Assembly (NCBI RefSeq): GCF_003254665.1 | Contig: NZ_QHGY01000002.1 | Location: 479,517-543,516, forward strand | From: Billgrantia lactosivorans | Lineage (GTDB): Bacteria; Pseudomonadota; Gammaproteobacteria; Pseudomonadales; Halomonadaceae | DNA: 64,000 nt | Reading direction: 5' to 3' | Part shown: positions 9,220 to 17,903 of the stretch, in pieces | How positions within the stretch are numbered: the first letter of the stretch is position 1 | Layout of the letters: each line of letters opens with the position of its first letter | Made by a program: the position numbers and the translations under genes | The notes under the pieces: generated by a model | What the model was told of the DNA's origin: nothing | What the model saw: only the letters and a program-made list of their open reading frames with translations | Database searches by the model: none

Positions 9220-10655
9220 CTCCGGATGTTGCCGATGAAGCGGGCTTCTCGCTCGAGCGCAATGCGTTCGTCATGCTGCGACTGCAGCAGCAGCTCGATC
9301 GGGTGGCTGGGCAGCTCCAGCTCGGCGGGCTCGGCGGTGACCTGCACGGCGAACAGCCGCGAGCTGCCGGCCGGCACCCGCAGTGTGTCGGTGTCGAGCT
9401 CGAGGCCGGGCAGGCCGCGAGCGTCGAGTCGGTAGTCGTGGTCCCGGTCGTCGAGGTTGCGCACCGTCAAGGTATAGACATTGCTGATGCGTCCGTCACG
9501 CGTCATCTGGTAGAGCTGGCCACGCTCGCGCTCGACCTCGAAGTCGAGCGGCATGCGATCGCCCAGGGCCCAGGCGAACAGGCCGATCATCACCACCAGG
9601 GCGGCGAAGTAGCCGAGCAGGCGGGGGCGCAGGATGTGTGACCGTTTACCCTCCAGGGCGTTCTCGGTGGTGTAGCGAATCAGGCCGCGCGGATAGTTCA
9701 TGCGATCCATCACGCTGTCGCAGGCATCGATGCAGGCGGCGCAGGTGATGCACTCGTACTGCAGCCCGTCGCGGATGTCGATGCCGGTGGGGCAGACCTG
9801 CACGCACAGGTCGCAGTCGACGCAGTCGCCATGGCCGGCCTCGCGCGCCTCGGCGTGGCTCAGGTGCTTCTTGCGCGACCCCCTGGGCTCGCCGCGGGCG
9901 GCATCGTAGGAGACGATCAGGGTGTCGGCGTCGAACATCACCGACTGGAAGCGCGCGTAGGGGCACATGTAGATGCACACCTGTTCGCGCAGCCAGCCGG
10001 CGTTGAGATAGGTGAAGACGAGGAAGAAGCCGACCCAGAAGTAGGACCAGCCGTGGGCCTCGAGGGTGGGCAGCTCGACGACGAGGTCGCGGATCGGCGT
10101 GAAGTAGCCGACGAAGGTGACCCCGGTGGCCAGCGCGATGGCCAGCCAGATGACGTGCTTGGCCGCCTTGCGCCAGGCCTTGTCGAGGCTAAGCGGTTCG
10201 CGGTCGAGCTTGATGCGGCGGTTGCGCGAGCCCTCCAGGCGATGCTCCACCCAGATGTAGAGAAAGGTCCACACGCTCTGCGGACAGGTATAGCCGCACC
10301 AGACGCGTCCGGCGAACACGGTGATGAAGAACAGGCCGAAGGCGCAGATGATCAACAGCCAGGAGAGCAGCATGAACTCCTGGGGATAGAAGGTGGCGGC
10401 GAAGATGTGGAACTCGCGCCCGGGCAGGTCGAACCAGATCAGCGGGCGGTCGCCCCAGGTCAGCCAGGGCAGGCCGAAGAAGGCCAGCATCAGCAGCCAG
10501 TTCGTCCCCCGGCGTACCCGCTGGAACAGCCCCTTGATCTCGCGCACGTAGATATGCCGCCGCTTGGCGTACATCTCCTGCCGGACCGCCGTCTGGGGCG
10601 TAGGGTGGCCCACGGCTTCCGGGGTCACGTCTCGAGTGGGAATCTTGTCGCTCAT
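9216..10655 (-). CDS. ccoG: cbb3 oxidase accessory protein CcoG (polyferredoxin)
   Basis: CcoG is a membrane-bound protein with two 4Fe-4S clusters that reduces copper during cbb3 maturation. The sequence has about five membrane helices, an NapH-like CGYTCPQSVW motif and a double ferredoxin motif (CVDCDLCVQVCP and CITCAACIDACD). An immunoglobulin-like C-terminal domain follows. I chose the ATG giving MSDKIPTRDV (479 aa); the longer frame adds 36 residues without family character. A 129-bp gap holding a 12-bp hairpin separates it from ccoP, so ccoGHIS may be expressed at a different level from ccoNOQP. Confidence 0.94.
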   Translation of the reverse strand: MSDKIPTRDVTPEAVGHPTPQTAVRQEMYAKRRHIYVREIKGLFQRVRRGTNWLLMLAFFGLPWLTWGDRPLIWFDLPGREFHIFAATFYPQEFMLLSWLLIICAFGLFFITVFAGRVWCGYTCPQSVWTFLYIWVEHRLEGSRNRRIKLDREPLSLDKAWRKAAKHVIWLAIALATGVTFVGYFTPIRDLVVELPTLEAHGWSYFWVGFFLVFTYLNAGWLREQVCIYMCPYARFQSVMFDADTLIVSYDAARGEPRGSRKKHLSHAEAREAGHGDCVDCDLCVQVCPTGIDIRDGLQYECITCAACIDACDSVMDRMNYPRGLIRYTTENALEGKRSHILRPRLLGYFAALVVMIGLFAWALGDRMPLDFEVERERGQLYQMTRDGRISNVYTLTVRNLDDRDHDYRLDARGLPGLELDTDTLRVPAGSSRLFAVQVTAEPAELELPSHPIELLLQSQHDERIALEREARFIGNIRR

Positions 10656-10739
10656 GTCGGACTCGCGGCGGGCCGTGCTGGCCCGCATGGGGAAGGCAAT
10701 GAAGAGGGCTTCATTGTATCCGGCGTCCGTGGCGCGGCG

Positions 10740-10768
10740 GGGCAGTGCGACGGTGGGTCGCACTGCCC
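10740..10768 (-). terminator. Hairpin between ccoP and ccoG
   Basis: A perfect 12-bp inverted repeat (10740-10751 and 10757-10768, 5-base loop) lies just after the ccoP stop. The minus-strand sequence that follows is GC-rich with no T-run. It may be a weak terminator, an attenuator or an mRNA-stabilising hairpin that separates the structural and accessory cco genes. Confidence 0.6.
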
Positions 10769-10784
10769 GCCCCGGGAGGAGCCG

Positions 10785-11714
10785 TCAGTCGCGCAGACGC
10801 AGGCTGTAGATGTAGGCGGCGACCAGATGGACGCGCTCTTCACCGATGTAGGCCTCCTGGGCCGGCATGTGACCGTTGCGGCCGTTGCGCAGGGTCTGGA
10901 TCACCGAGTCCTTGACGCTCTGTCCAGGCGCCTGGTAGAGCCAGGTGTCGTTGGTCAGGTCCGGTGCCCCCAGGGCCTGGTTGCCGGTACCGTCCGGGCC
11001 ATGGCACGCCGCGCACACCGAGCTGAACACCGCCGAACCCTGCTCGGCGCGCTCGGCGTCGTGCTCGAGGCCGGAGAGCGACAGCACGTGGTTGGCCACG
11101 TTCTCGATATTCTGCTCGCCGAGCTGTTGCCACGAGGGCATCAGGCCGTTGCGCCCGCGCACCAGGGTGGTCAGGATTTGCTCCGGCTCGCCGCCGTACA
11201 GCCAGTCGTCGTCGGTCAGGTCGGGGAAGCCGTAACCGCCCTGGGCGTTGGCCCCGTGGCACACCGCGCAGTTGTTGAGGAAGATCCGCTCGGCCACCTG
11301 CATCGCCTCGGCGTCCTCGGCCAGTTCGGGAATCGGCACCTCCTCGTACTGGGAGAAGATCGGCGTGAAGCGCTCCTCCGCCCGGGCGATCTCCTCCTCC
11401 CACTGGTTCTCCTGGGTCCAGCCGAGCAGGCCGGCGAAGTTGCCGAGCCCCGGGTAGAGCAGCAGGTAGCCGAGCGAGAACACCACGGTGGCGACATACA
11501 GCTGGAACCACCAGCGCGGCAGCGGGTTGTCGTACTCCTCGATCTCGTCGGCGGCGTGGCCGGTGGTTTCCACGTTGCCTTCGGCATCGGGCACCTTGTC
11601 GGTCTTGCGGTTGGCGTACAGGATCCAGAAGGCGAAGGCGATGGAGCCCAGCGTTATCAAGATGATCCAGGCGCTCCAGAACCCGGAAAGGGAGTCATCC
11701 CATAGATTGCTCAT
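10785..11714 (-). CDS. ccoP: cbb3-type cytochrome c oxidase subunit III (dihaem)
   Basis: CcoP carries electrons from the cytochrome c pool into the cbb3 oxidase. The 309-residue protein has two N-terminal hydrophobic segments (one near residue 15, one near 75) and two class I haem motifs, CAVCHG and CAACHG. Downstream Met ligands are plausible. Its start overlaps ccoQ by four bases (ATGA). A second membrane helix followed by PGLGNF is usual for gammaproteobacterial CcoP. The hairpin after it may mark the end of the ccoNOQP unit. Confidence 0.95.
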   Translation of the reverse strand: MSNLWDDSLSGFWSAWIILITLGSIAFAFWILYANRKTDKVPDAEGNVETTGHAADEIEEYDNPLPRWWFQLYVATVVFSLGYLLLYPGLGNFAGLLGWTQENQWEEEIARAEERFTPIFSQYEEVPIPELAEDAEAMQVAERIFLNNCAVCHGANAQGGYGFPDLTDDDWLYGGEPEQILTTLVRGRNGLMPSWQQLGEQNIENVANHVLSLSGLEHDAERAEQGSAVFSSVCAACHGPDGTGNQALGAPDLTNDTWLYQAPGQSVKDSVIQTLRNGRNGHMPAQEAYIGEERVHLVAAYIYSLRLRD

Positions 11715-11950
11715 GCGTTTTCGTCTCCCCTGTCTTTACGGGAATCGGCTTCGCCTGCCTGCTCGCGGTGCGAGCCCTGCTGCGAGGCGCTGCGGTCTCG
11801 GTTCGATTGTTCGTCTTCATCGGCGAAGGGCAGCTGGGCCGCCTCGTCGAAGTCCGGCTTGCGACGCCGGGAAAAGGCCCACCAGACGATGCCGAGGAAG
11901 GCGAGGATCAAGAGCCCGGTGATGATGCCGCGAAAGGTACCGGTATCCAT
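11711..11950 (-). CDS. ccoQ: cbb3-type oxidase small subunit CcoQ
   Basis: This 79-residue protein has one membrane helix starting near residue 8, then WWAFSRRRKPDFDEAAQLPF, a hallmark of CcoQ/FixQ. The tail is long and strongly charged. CcoQ stabilises the interaction of CcoP with the CcoNO core. It begins two bases after ccoO ends and overlaps ccoP by four bases. Confidence 0.93.
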   Translation of the reverse strand: MDTGTFRGIITGLLILAFLGIVWWAFSRRRKPDFDEAAQLPFADEDEQSNRDRSASQQGSHREQAGEADSRKDRGDENA

Positions 11951-11952
11951 GA

Positions 11953-12561
11953 TCAGCGCGTGCCCTCGAGCACGGTCCCCAGTTGCTGCAGGTAGGCGAC
12001 CAGGGCCGTGATCTCCTGTTCGCCGCGCACCTCGCGGGTGGCGTTCGCGATGTCCTCGTCGGTGTAGGGCACGCCGAGGCTGCGCAGGACTTCCATCTTG
12101 CGCGGGGTGTCCTTGCCGTCGAGGGTGTTCTCGAACAGCCAGGGATACGCCGGCATGATCGACTCGGGCACCACGTCGCGCGGGTTGTACATGTGGGCAC
12201 GATGCCAGTCGTCGCTGTAGCGGCCGCCGACACGGGCCAGGTCCGGGCCGGTACGCTTGGAGCCCCACAGGAAATTGTGCTCGTAGACCGACTCGCCGGC
12301 CACGCTGTAGTGGCCGTAGCGCTCGGTCTCGGCGCGGAACGGCCGCACCATCTGCGAGTGACAGCCCACGCAGCCCTCGCGGCGGTAGATGTCACGCCCC
12401 TCCAGCTCGAGAGCGGAGAGGGGGCGCAGGCCGTCGACCGGCTCCGTGGTCTGCTTCTGGAAGAACAGCGGAACGATCTCGGCCAGGCCGCCGAAACTGA
12501 TCACCACCAGGATCAGCACGGCGAGTAGGCCAACGTTCTTTTCGACGATCTCGTGTTTCAT
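11953..12561 (-). CDS. ccoO: cbb3-type cytochrome c oxidase subunit II (monohaem)
   Basis: CcoO is the membrane-anchored monohaem cytochrome c of cbb3 oxidase. The 202-residue protein has an N-terminal helix ([20 protein letters not shown]) and a single haem motif CVGCHS near residue 64, followed by QMVRPF. The later stretch MPAYPWL supplies the probable Met ligand. It lies 22 bases after ccoN in the ccoNOQP operon. Length and motif order are normal for the family. Confidence 0.96.
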   Translation of the reverse strand: MKHEIVEKNVGLLAVLILVVISFGGLAEIVPLFFQKQTTEPVDGLRPLSALELEGRDIYRREGCVGCHSQMVRPFRAETERYGHYSVAGESVYEHNFLWGSKRTGPDLARVGGRYSDDWHRAHMYNPRDVVPESIMPAYPWLFENTLDGKDTPRKMEVLRSLGVPYTDEDIANATREVRGEQEITALVAYLQQLGTVLEGTR

Positions 12562-12583
12562 TGGTGTCGGTTTCCCCGGTTAC

Positions 12584-14011
12584 TCAGGCAGACTGCGGAA
12601 TCGGCTGCTGGCTGACGGCTTCGCTGCGCTTGACGGTCATGAAGACGTTGTATGCCATGATCAGCATGCCAACGACCCAGAACAAGCCGCCGATGAGGCG
12701 CACGACATAGCCTGGTCCGCTGGCCTCGACGGCCTCGATGAAGGTGTACATCAGCGTGCCGTCCGGGTTGATGGCGCGCCACATCAGGCCCTGCAGGATG
12801 CCGTTGACCCACATCGAGGCGATGTAGAGCACGGTGCCGATGGTGGCCAGCCAGAAGTGCACGGCGATCAGCCCGACCGAGTACATCTCGGTGCGACCGA
12901 ACAGGCGCGGAATCAGGTGGTACATGGAGCCGATGGTGATCATCGCCACCCAGCCCAGGGCGCCGGCGTGCACGTGGCCGATGGTCCAGTCGGTGTAGTG
13001 AGACAGCGCGTTGACCGTCTTCACCGCCATCATCGGACCCTCGAAGGTGGACATGCCGTAGAACGACAGGGCCACGACCAGGAAGCGCAGGGTCGGGTCG
13101 GTGCGCAGCTTATGCCAGGCGCCGGAGAGGGTCATCATGCCGTTGATCATGCCGCCCCAGGAGGGGGCCAGCAGGATGATCGACATCACCATGCCCAGCG
13201 ACTGCGCCCAGTTGGGCAGGGCGGTGTAGTGCAGGTGGTGCGGGCCGGCCCACATGTAGATCATGATCAGGGCCCAGAAGTGGACGATCGACAGGCGGTA
13301 GGAGTAGACCGGACGCTCGGCCTGCTTGGGCACGAAGTAGTACATCATGCCGAGGAAGCCGGCGGTCAGGAAGAAGCCCACCGCGTTGTGGCCGTACCAC
13401 CACTGCACCATGGCGTCGATGGCGCCGGCGTAGATCGAGGTGGAGTACATCCACGACACCGGGATCGCCGCGTTGTTGACGATGTGCAGCACCGCCACGG
13501 TCAGGATGAAGGCGGCGAAGAACCAGTTGGCCACGTAGATGTGGGAGGTCTTGCGCCGCTTGATGGTCATCAGGAAGACGATGGCATAGCTGACCCAGAC
13601 CACCGCGATCAGGATGTTGATCGGCCACTCGAGCTCGGCGTACTCCTTGACGGTGGTGAAGCCCAGCGGCAGGGTGATCACCGCCGACAGGATCACCGCC
13701 TGCCAGCCCCAGAAGGTGAAGGCGGCCAGCCGGTCGCAGAACAGCCGCGTCTGGCAGGTGCGCTGCACCACGTAGTAGGAGGTGGCCATCAGCGCCGAGC
13801 CGCCGAAGGCGAAGATGACTGCGTTGGTATGCAGCGGGCGCAGGCGGCCGAAGCTCGTCCAAGGCAGGTCGAGGTTGAGTTGCGGCCAGACCAGTTGTGC
13901 GGCAAGGATGACACCGAGGAGCATGCCCACGATGCCCCACACCACTGTCATGATCGCGAACTGCCGAACTACCTTGTAGTTGTAGGTCGGATGCTCTAGT
14001 GCTGTGCTCAT
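12584..14011 (-). CDS. ccoN: cbb3-type cytochrome c oxidase subunit I
   Basis: CcoN is the catalytic subunit, reducing oxygen at a haem b3-CuB centre with high affinity. The protein (475 aa from MSTALEHP) contains about twelve membrane helices and many conserved His residues. Examples are those in [24 protein letters not shown] and the [11 protein letters not shown] stretch. I rejected the 18-residue upstream extension because [13 protein letters not shown] matches the family N-terminus. The upstream region holds an inverted repeat and an imperfect Anr box. It is the first gene of ccoNOQP. Confidence 0.96.
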   Translation of the reverse strand: MSTALEHPTYNYKVVRQFAIMTVVWGIVGMLLGVILAAQLVWPQLNLDLPWTSFGRLRPLHTNAVIFAFGGSALMATSYYVVQRTCQTRLFCDRLAAFTFWGWQAVILSAVITLPLGFTTVKEYAELEWPINILIAVVWVSYAIVFLMTIKRRKTSHIYVANWFFAAFILTVAVLHIVNNAAIPVSWMYSTSIYAGAIDAMVQWWYGHNAVGFFLTAGFLGMMYYFVPKQAERPVYSYRLSIVHFWALIMIYMWAGPHHLHYTALPNWAQSLGMVMSIILLAPSWGGMINGMMTLSGAWHKLRTDPTLRFLVVALSFYGMSTFEGPMMAVKTVNALSHYTDWTIGHVHAGALGWVAMITIGSMYHLIPRLFGRTEMYSVGLIAVHFWLATIGTVLYIASMWVNGILQGLMWRAINPDGTLMYTFIEAVEASGPGYVVRLIGGLFWVVGMLIMAYNVFMTVKRSEAVSQQPIPQSA

Positions 14012-14141
14012 GTCAGGTTCCCGTCGAACGCGAATCGAGAACTCGCGGTGGGCTGGCCACGGCAAGATTCCCGGTTGAGGGTGATGCAGGTTAGAAAGCA
14101 GGGCGGATTCTAGCGCAGCCGCCTGACAGACTGAAACAAGG

Positions 14142-14180
14142 ATACGAGCGAAACTCGTATGGGAAATTGACTTGTGTCCA
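14142..14180. promoter_or_regulatory. ccoN upstream region: inverted repeat and Anr-like site
   Basis: A perfect 7-bp inverted repeat, ATACGAG and CTCGTAT with a 5-base spacer, occupies 14142-14160. Seven bases on, TTGAC-TTGT-GTCCA (14167-14180) resembles an Anr box with one mismatch in the conserved core. It lies about 160 bases before ccoN and overlaps the start of the divergent hydrolase gene. Function is inferred; the Anr assignment is tentative. Confidence 0.4.
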
Positions 14181-14920
14181 ACTTTGCTCGATTAGAGGCG
14201 GCAGCCATTGGCTTAATCCCATTGCGCGAACAGGTGTTCACCGGGCGACCCGGGCGCTGGCTCGTCGACGGGCTCGGGCCGTTGGAAGCGCAGGGGGATG
14301 GAAGCGCGGGACGCCTGCTGATCGCCCATGGCGCGGGGGCTGGCCAGCATTCGCCCTATATGAGTGAACTGCGTGATGCGCTCGCGGGGCAGGGCGTGCA
14401 GACGCTGGCCATCGAGTTCGCCTACATGCAGCGGATGCAGCGCGAAGGCAGGCGAATCCCGCCGCCGCCCGTCGACCGCCTGGTAGAAGAATTGTCCCAG
14501 TGGTGCGACATTCTGACTCATCCCCAAGAAGGTACGCCGTGGCTCGGCGGCAAGTCCCTCGGCGGGCGTGTGGCCAGCCTGCTGGCGGCCCGCGAACAGG
14601 CCGCCGGCCTGGTGCTGTGCGGCTACCCCTTCCACCCGCCGCGCCGGCCCGACGACCTGCGCCTCGCGCACTGGCCGCGGATCGCCTGCCCCACCCTGGT
14701 GGTGCAGGGCAGTCGCGACCCCTTCGGTACCCGCGACGAGGTGGCCCAGTATGAGCTGGCGGTGCGGGGGCGGATACACTGGCTGGAGGATGGCGATCAC
14801 GACTGGAAACCGCGTCAGCGCTCGGGGCGTACCCAGGCGGAACTGATCGAGGAGGGGGCGGTCGTGATCGCGGCCTTCATGCGGGCGCAGCGAGCGGCGA
14901 ACGAGCAACCTCACAGATGA
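14174..14920 (+). CDS. Alpha/beta hydrolase of the KANL3/Tex30-like family
   Basis: This is a 248-residue soluble hydrolase. The oxyanion region [14 protein letters not shown], nucleophile elbow [11 protein letters not shown] (Ser near residue 123), acid in QGSRDPFG and His in DGDHDWKP make a complete catalytic triad. These features match the small dienelactone-hydrolase-like KANL3/Tex30 group (COG3571). The substrate is unknown. The start is a GTG with a weak ribosome-binding site, so the N-terminus is uncertain. It is divergent from ccoN and upstream of a tRNA operon that has its own promoter. Confidence 0.85.
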   Translation: MSNFARLEAAAIGLIPLREQVFTGRPGRWLVDGLGPLEAQGDGSAGRLLIAHGAGAGQHSPYMSELRDALAGQGVQTLAIEFAYMQRMQREGRRIPPPPVDRLVEELSQWCDILTHPQEGTPWLGGKSLGGRVASLLAAREQAAGLVLCGYPFHPPRRPDDLRLAHWPRIACPTLVVQGSRDPFGTRDEVAQYELAVRGRIHWLEDGDHDWKPRQRSGRTQAELIEEGAVVIAAFMRAQRAANEQPHR

Positions 14921-14996
14921 CGCGGGGTGCGACGCCCTCGTGCCGTCAGGCGCGGCGCGGCGGGCATCCGCCGAGGGCGATAAGCGGCCAAGGGCA

Positions 14997-15024
14997 TTGA
15001 CAACCAAGCCGATCCCTGTAGAAT
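14997..15024 (+). promoter_or_regulatory. Sigma-70 promoter of the tRNA Val/Asp operon
   Basis: A consensus -35 box TTGACA (14997-15002) and a -10 box TAGAAT (15019-15024) are separated by 16 bases. They end 18 bases before the first tRNA. No other gene lies between. Confidence 0.85.
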
Positions 15025-15042
15025 TCAGCGCCACGTGACCAG

Positions 15043-15118
15043 GGGTGGTTAGCTCAGCTGGGAGAGCACCAGCCTTACAAGCTGGGGGTCACAGGTTCGA
15101 ACCCTGTACCACCCACCA
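15043..15118 (+). tRNA. tRNA-Val(UAC)
   Basis: A complete cloverleaf with GGGTGGT paired to ACCACCC, a T-loop GGTTCGAACC and an encoded CCA end. The anticodon loop CTTACAA gives anticodon TAC (valine). It is the first gene of the tRNA operon. Confidence 0.97.
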
Positions 15119-15156
15119 TCGCGTCAGCGATCCTTGATCACGTAGGAAGCAGCAGC

Positions 15157-15233
15157 GGACCGGTAGTTCAGTCGGTTAGAATGCCGGCCTGTCACGCCGG
15201 AGGTCGCGGGTTCGAGTCCCGTCCGGTCCGCCA
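15157..15233 (+). tRNA. tRNA-Asp(GUC), copy 1
   Basis: A 77-base tRNA with acceptor GGACCGG/CCGGTCC, anticodon loop CTGTCAC (anticodon GTC) and encoded CCA. It is identical to the three other Asp copies in this operon. Confidence 0.97.
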
Positions 15234-15261
15234 TCGTTTCCGTCGCTGTGCCATTTGTTGT

Positions 15262-15338
15262 GGACCGGTAGTTCAGTCGGTTAGAATGCCGGCCTGTCAC
15301 GCCGGAGGTCGCGGGTTCGAGTCCCGTCCGGTCCGCCA
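15262..15338 (+). tRNA. tRNA-Asp(GUC), copy 2
   Basis: Identical in sequence to copy 1, with anticodon GTC and encoded CCA. It is the second unit of the 105-bp tandem repeat. Confidence 0.97.
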
Positions 15339-15366
15339 TCGTTTCCGTCGCTGTGCCATTTGTTGT

Positions 15367-15443
15367 GGACCGGTAGTTCAGTCGGTTAGAATGCCGGCCT
15401 GTCACGCCGGAGGTCGCGGGTTCGAGTCCCGTCCGGTCCGCCA
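15367..15443 (+). tRNA. tRNA-Asp(GUC), copy 3
   Basis: Identical in sequence to copies 1 and 2. The downstream spacer differs, so the tandem repeat ends here. Confidence 0.97.
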
Positions 15444-15515
15444 CGATGGCCTGGCACAAGGTCTTGCCGACGTTTGCAAGATCACTTCGCATTTGTCTTC
15501 CGATGCGATATCCGT

Positions 15516-15592
15516 GGGTGATTAGCTCAGTTGGTTAGAGCACCAGCCTCACATGCTGGGGGTCACTGGTTCGAGTCCGGTATCACCCACCA
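15516..15592 (+). tRNA. tRNA-Val(CAC)
   Basis: A complete tRNA with acceptor GGGTGAT/ATCACCC, anticodon loop CTCACAT (anticodon CAC) and encoded CCA. It is a second valine isoacceptor in the operon and is closely followed by another tRNA-Asp. Confidence 0.95.
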
Positions 15593-15595
15593 CGC

Positions 15596-15672
15596 GGACC
15601 GGTAGTTCAGTCGGTTAGAATGCCGGCCTGTCACGCCGGAGGTCGCGGGTTCGAGTCCCGTCCGGTCCGCCA
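15596..15672 (+). tRNA. tRNA-Asp(GUC), copy 4
   Basis: Identical to the other Asp copies but outside the tandem array. Only three bases separate it from tRNA-Val(CAC), so processing must release both ends from a very short spacer. Confidence 0.97.
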
Positions 15673-15681
15673 TTCGATTTC

Positions 15682-15711
15682 AGGCCCCGAGCTTCAGGCT
15701 CGGGGCCTTTT
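15682..15711 (+). terminator. Terminator of the tRNA Val/Asp operon
   Basis: An 11-bp GC-rich stem (15682-15692 and 15698-15708) with a 5-base loop is followed by TTTT. It lies 9 bases after the last tRNA, a standard intrinsic terminator. Confidence 0.93.
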
Positions 15712-15893
15712 CGTATCGTCTATACTCCCTCCGTCTTGCCTTTGCCCGGCATGCATGCGTCGCGGCGTCTCCCGTAGCGAGAGCAAAGCGCACTTCGTCT
15801 TTGGGCGAAAGGCGCGCTTTCCCTTTGCGCCTGCCGCCTGGCTATCATACAGTTGTTTGAAATTCCCGGGACTCGACCAAGGAGGAGTTCGGC

Positions 15894-17903
15894 GTGCGCT
15901 ATCCTCATCTTTTCCGTCCGCTCGAGGTGGGTCACCTGACGCTGCCCAATCGCGTGCTGATGGGCTCCATGCATACCAACCTCGAGGAGGCGCCGGGCGG
16001 CTTCGAGCGCCTGGCCGCCTTCTATGCCGAGCGTGCCCGCCAGGGCGTCGGGCTGATCGTCACCGGCGGCATCGCGCCCAACAAGGAGGGGGCCGTGTTC
16101 CAGGGCGCCGCCACATTGGAGCGGGCCGAGCAGGTCGCCGATCATCGCGGTGTGGTCGAGGCGGTGCATGCCGAGGGTGGTCGCATCTGTCTGCAGATCC
16201 TGCATGCGGGGCGCTATGCCTACTCTCCCGAACTGGTGGCACCGTCGCCGATCCAGGCGCCGATCAACCCGTTCGTGCCGCGCGAGCTCAGCGATGCCGA
16301 GGTGGAGCGCCAGATCGACGACTTCGTGCGCTGCGCCTCCCTGGCTCGCGAGGCCGGCTACGACGGCGTCGAGGTGATGGGCTCCGAGGGTTACCTGATC
16401 AATCAGTTCCTGTGCCTGCGCACCAACCAGCGCGACGACCGCTGGGGCGGGCCGCTGGAGCACCGCATGCGCCTTGCGGTCGAGATCGTCTCGCGCATTC
16501 GCGCGGCGGTGGGCGACGACTTCCTGATCATCTTCCGCCTGTCGATGATCGACCTGGTGGAGGAGGGCAGCACCTGGCAGGAGGTCGTGACCCTGGGGCG
16601 CGCCATCGAGGCCGCCGGGGCGAGCCTGATCAACACCGGCATCGGCTGGCACGAGGCGCGCGTACCCACCATCGTCACCAGCGTGCCGCGAGCGGCCTTC
16701 ACCGAGGTGACCCGGCGCATGAAGGCCGAACTCAGCATCCCGCTGATCACCACCAACCGCATCAACATGCCCGAGGTGGCGGAGCGGGTGCTTGCCGAAG
16801 GGCATGCCGACATGGTCTCCATGGCACGCCCCTTCCTCGCCGATCCGGCCTGGGTGGCCAAGGCGGCGGAAGGGCGCGACGACGAGATCAATACCTGCAT
16901 CGCCTGCAACCAGGCGTGCCTCGATCACACCTTCCAGGGCAAGCTCACCTCCTGCCTGGTCAACCCCCAGGCGTGCCACGAGACCGAGCTGGTCATCGAA
17001 CCGGCCGAGACGCCGCGCCAGGTCGCCGTGATCGGTGGCGGCCCGGCGGGCATGGCGGCGGCGCTCACCGCCGCCCGGCGCGGCCACCACGTGGTGCTGT
17101 TCGAGCGCACCGGCGAGCTCGGCGGCCAGTTCAACCTGGCACGCAAGATCCCGGGCAAGGAGGAGTTCGACGAGACCCTGCGCTACTTCAAGGTGATGCT
17201 CGACAAGCACGGCGTGGCGGTGAGGCTCGGCAGCGAGCCCGACGTGCAGACCCTGCGCGGCTTCGACGCGGTGATCCTGGCCTCCGGCGTGCGTCCGCGC
17301 CGCCTCGAGCTGCCGGGTATCGAGCACCCCAAGGTGCTGAGCTATCCCATGGCGATCCGGCACCCCGAGCGGGTCGGCCGGCGCGTCGCCATCATCGGCG
17401 CCGGCGGTATCGGCTTCGACGTGGCCGAGCTGCTCACCCACGTGGGCCATCCCTCGCTCGACCGCGAGGCGTGGTGCGCCGAATGGGGCGTGGACCTCGC
17501 CGTCTCCGAGCGCGGTGGCCTGCGGCCGCCCGAGCGTCCCGACACGCCGCGCCAGGTCTTCCTGCTGCAGCGCAAGCACTCCAAGCCCGGCAAGGGGCTC
17601 GGCAAGTCCACCGGCTGGGTGCACCGGGCGTCGCTGCGCCATCGCGGCGTCGAGGCGCTGGCCGGCTGCGAGTACGTCGGCATCGACGACGAGGGGCTGC
17701 ACATTCGCCACCACGAGGAGCCGCGCCTGCTCGCGGTCGACAGCGTGGTGATCTGCGCCGGCCAGGACCCGGTGCGCGACCTGCTCGAGCCCCTTCAGGA
17801 GGCCGGCGTGGCGGTGCACCTGATCGGCGGCGCCGACGAAGCCGCCGAGCTCGACGCCAAGCGGGCCATCGACCAGGGCACAAGGGTGGCGGCCGGGCTC
17901 TAG
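15894..17903 (+). CDS. fadH: 2,4-dienoyl-CoA reductase (NADPH)
   Basis: FadH reduces 2,4-dienoyl-CoA during beta-oxidation of polyunsaturated fatty acids. The 669-residue protein has the expected order. First comes an N-terminal old-yellow-enzyme FMN barrel starting MRYPHLFRPLEVG, then a 4Fe-4S motif with C335, C338, C342 and C354. FAD (GGGPAGMAAAL) and NADPH (GAGGIGFD) Rossmann motifs follow. The start is GTG, supported by a strong AAGGAGGAG site 6 bases upstream. It appears monocistronic, between the tRNA operon terminator and a 404-bp intergenic region. Length is normal. Confidence 0.95.
   Translation: MRYPHLFRPLEVGHLTLPNRVLMGSMHTNLEEAPGGFERLAAFYAERARQGVGLIVTGGIAPNKEGAVFQGAATLERAEQVADHRGVVEAVHAEGGRICLQILHAGRYAYSPELVAPSPIQAPINPFVPRELSDAEVERQIDDFVRCASLAREAGYDGVEVMGSEGYLINQFLCLRTNQRDDRWGGPLEHRMRLAVEIVSRIRAAVGDDFLIIFRLSMIDLVEEGSTWQEVVTLGRAIEAAGASLINTGIGWHEARVPTIVTSVPRAAFTEVTRRMKAELSIPLITTNRINMPEVAERVLAEGHADMVSMARPFLADPAWVAKAAEGRDDEINTCIACNQACLDHTFQGKLTSCLVNPQACHETELVIEPAETPRQVAVIGGGPAGMAAALTAARRGHHVVLFERTGELGGQFNLARKIPGKEEFDETLRYFKVMLDKHGVAVRLGSEPDVQTLRGFDAVILASGVRPRRLELPGIEHPKVLSYPMAIRHPERVGRRVAIIGAGGIGFDVAELLTHVGHPSLDREAWCAEWGVDLAVSERGGLRPPERPDTPRQVFLLQRKHSKPGKGLGKSTGWVHRASLRHRGVEALAGCEYVGIDDEGLHIRHHEEPRLLAVDSVVICAGQDPVRDLLEPLQEAGVAVHLIGGADEAAELDAKRAIDQGTRVAAGL

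Larger units (their letters stand above)
15157..15443 (+). repeat. Tandem 105-bp repeat carrying tRNA-Asp
   Basis: Three tRNA-Asp genes follow each other at exactly 105-bp intervals. The two 28-base spacers (15234-15261 and 15339-15366) are identical to each other. The unit is therefore tRNA plus spacer, repeated as two full copies and one tRNA-only copy. This points to recent tandem duplication or gene conversion. Confidence 0.95.

Noticed and set aside
12389..13999. Plus-strand frame opposite ccoN (536 codons)
   Set aside because: Antisense shadow with no domain.
15157..15443. Regular 105-bp repeats that could look like a CRISPR array
   Set aside because: The repeats are tRNA genes and the spacers are identical, the opposite of CRISPR spacers.
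15181..15672. Repeated peptides in frames across the tRNA cluster
   Set aside because: They are translations of tRNA-Asp genes and spacers, not proteins.
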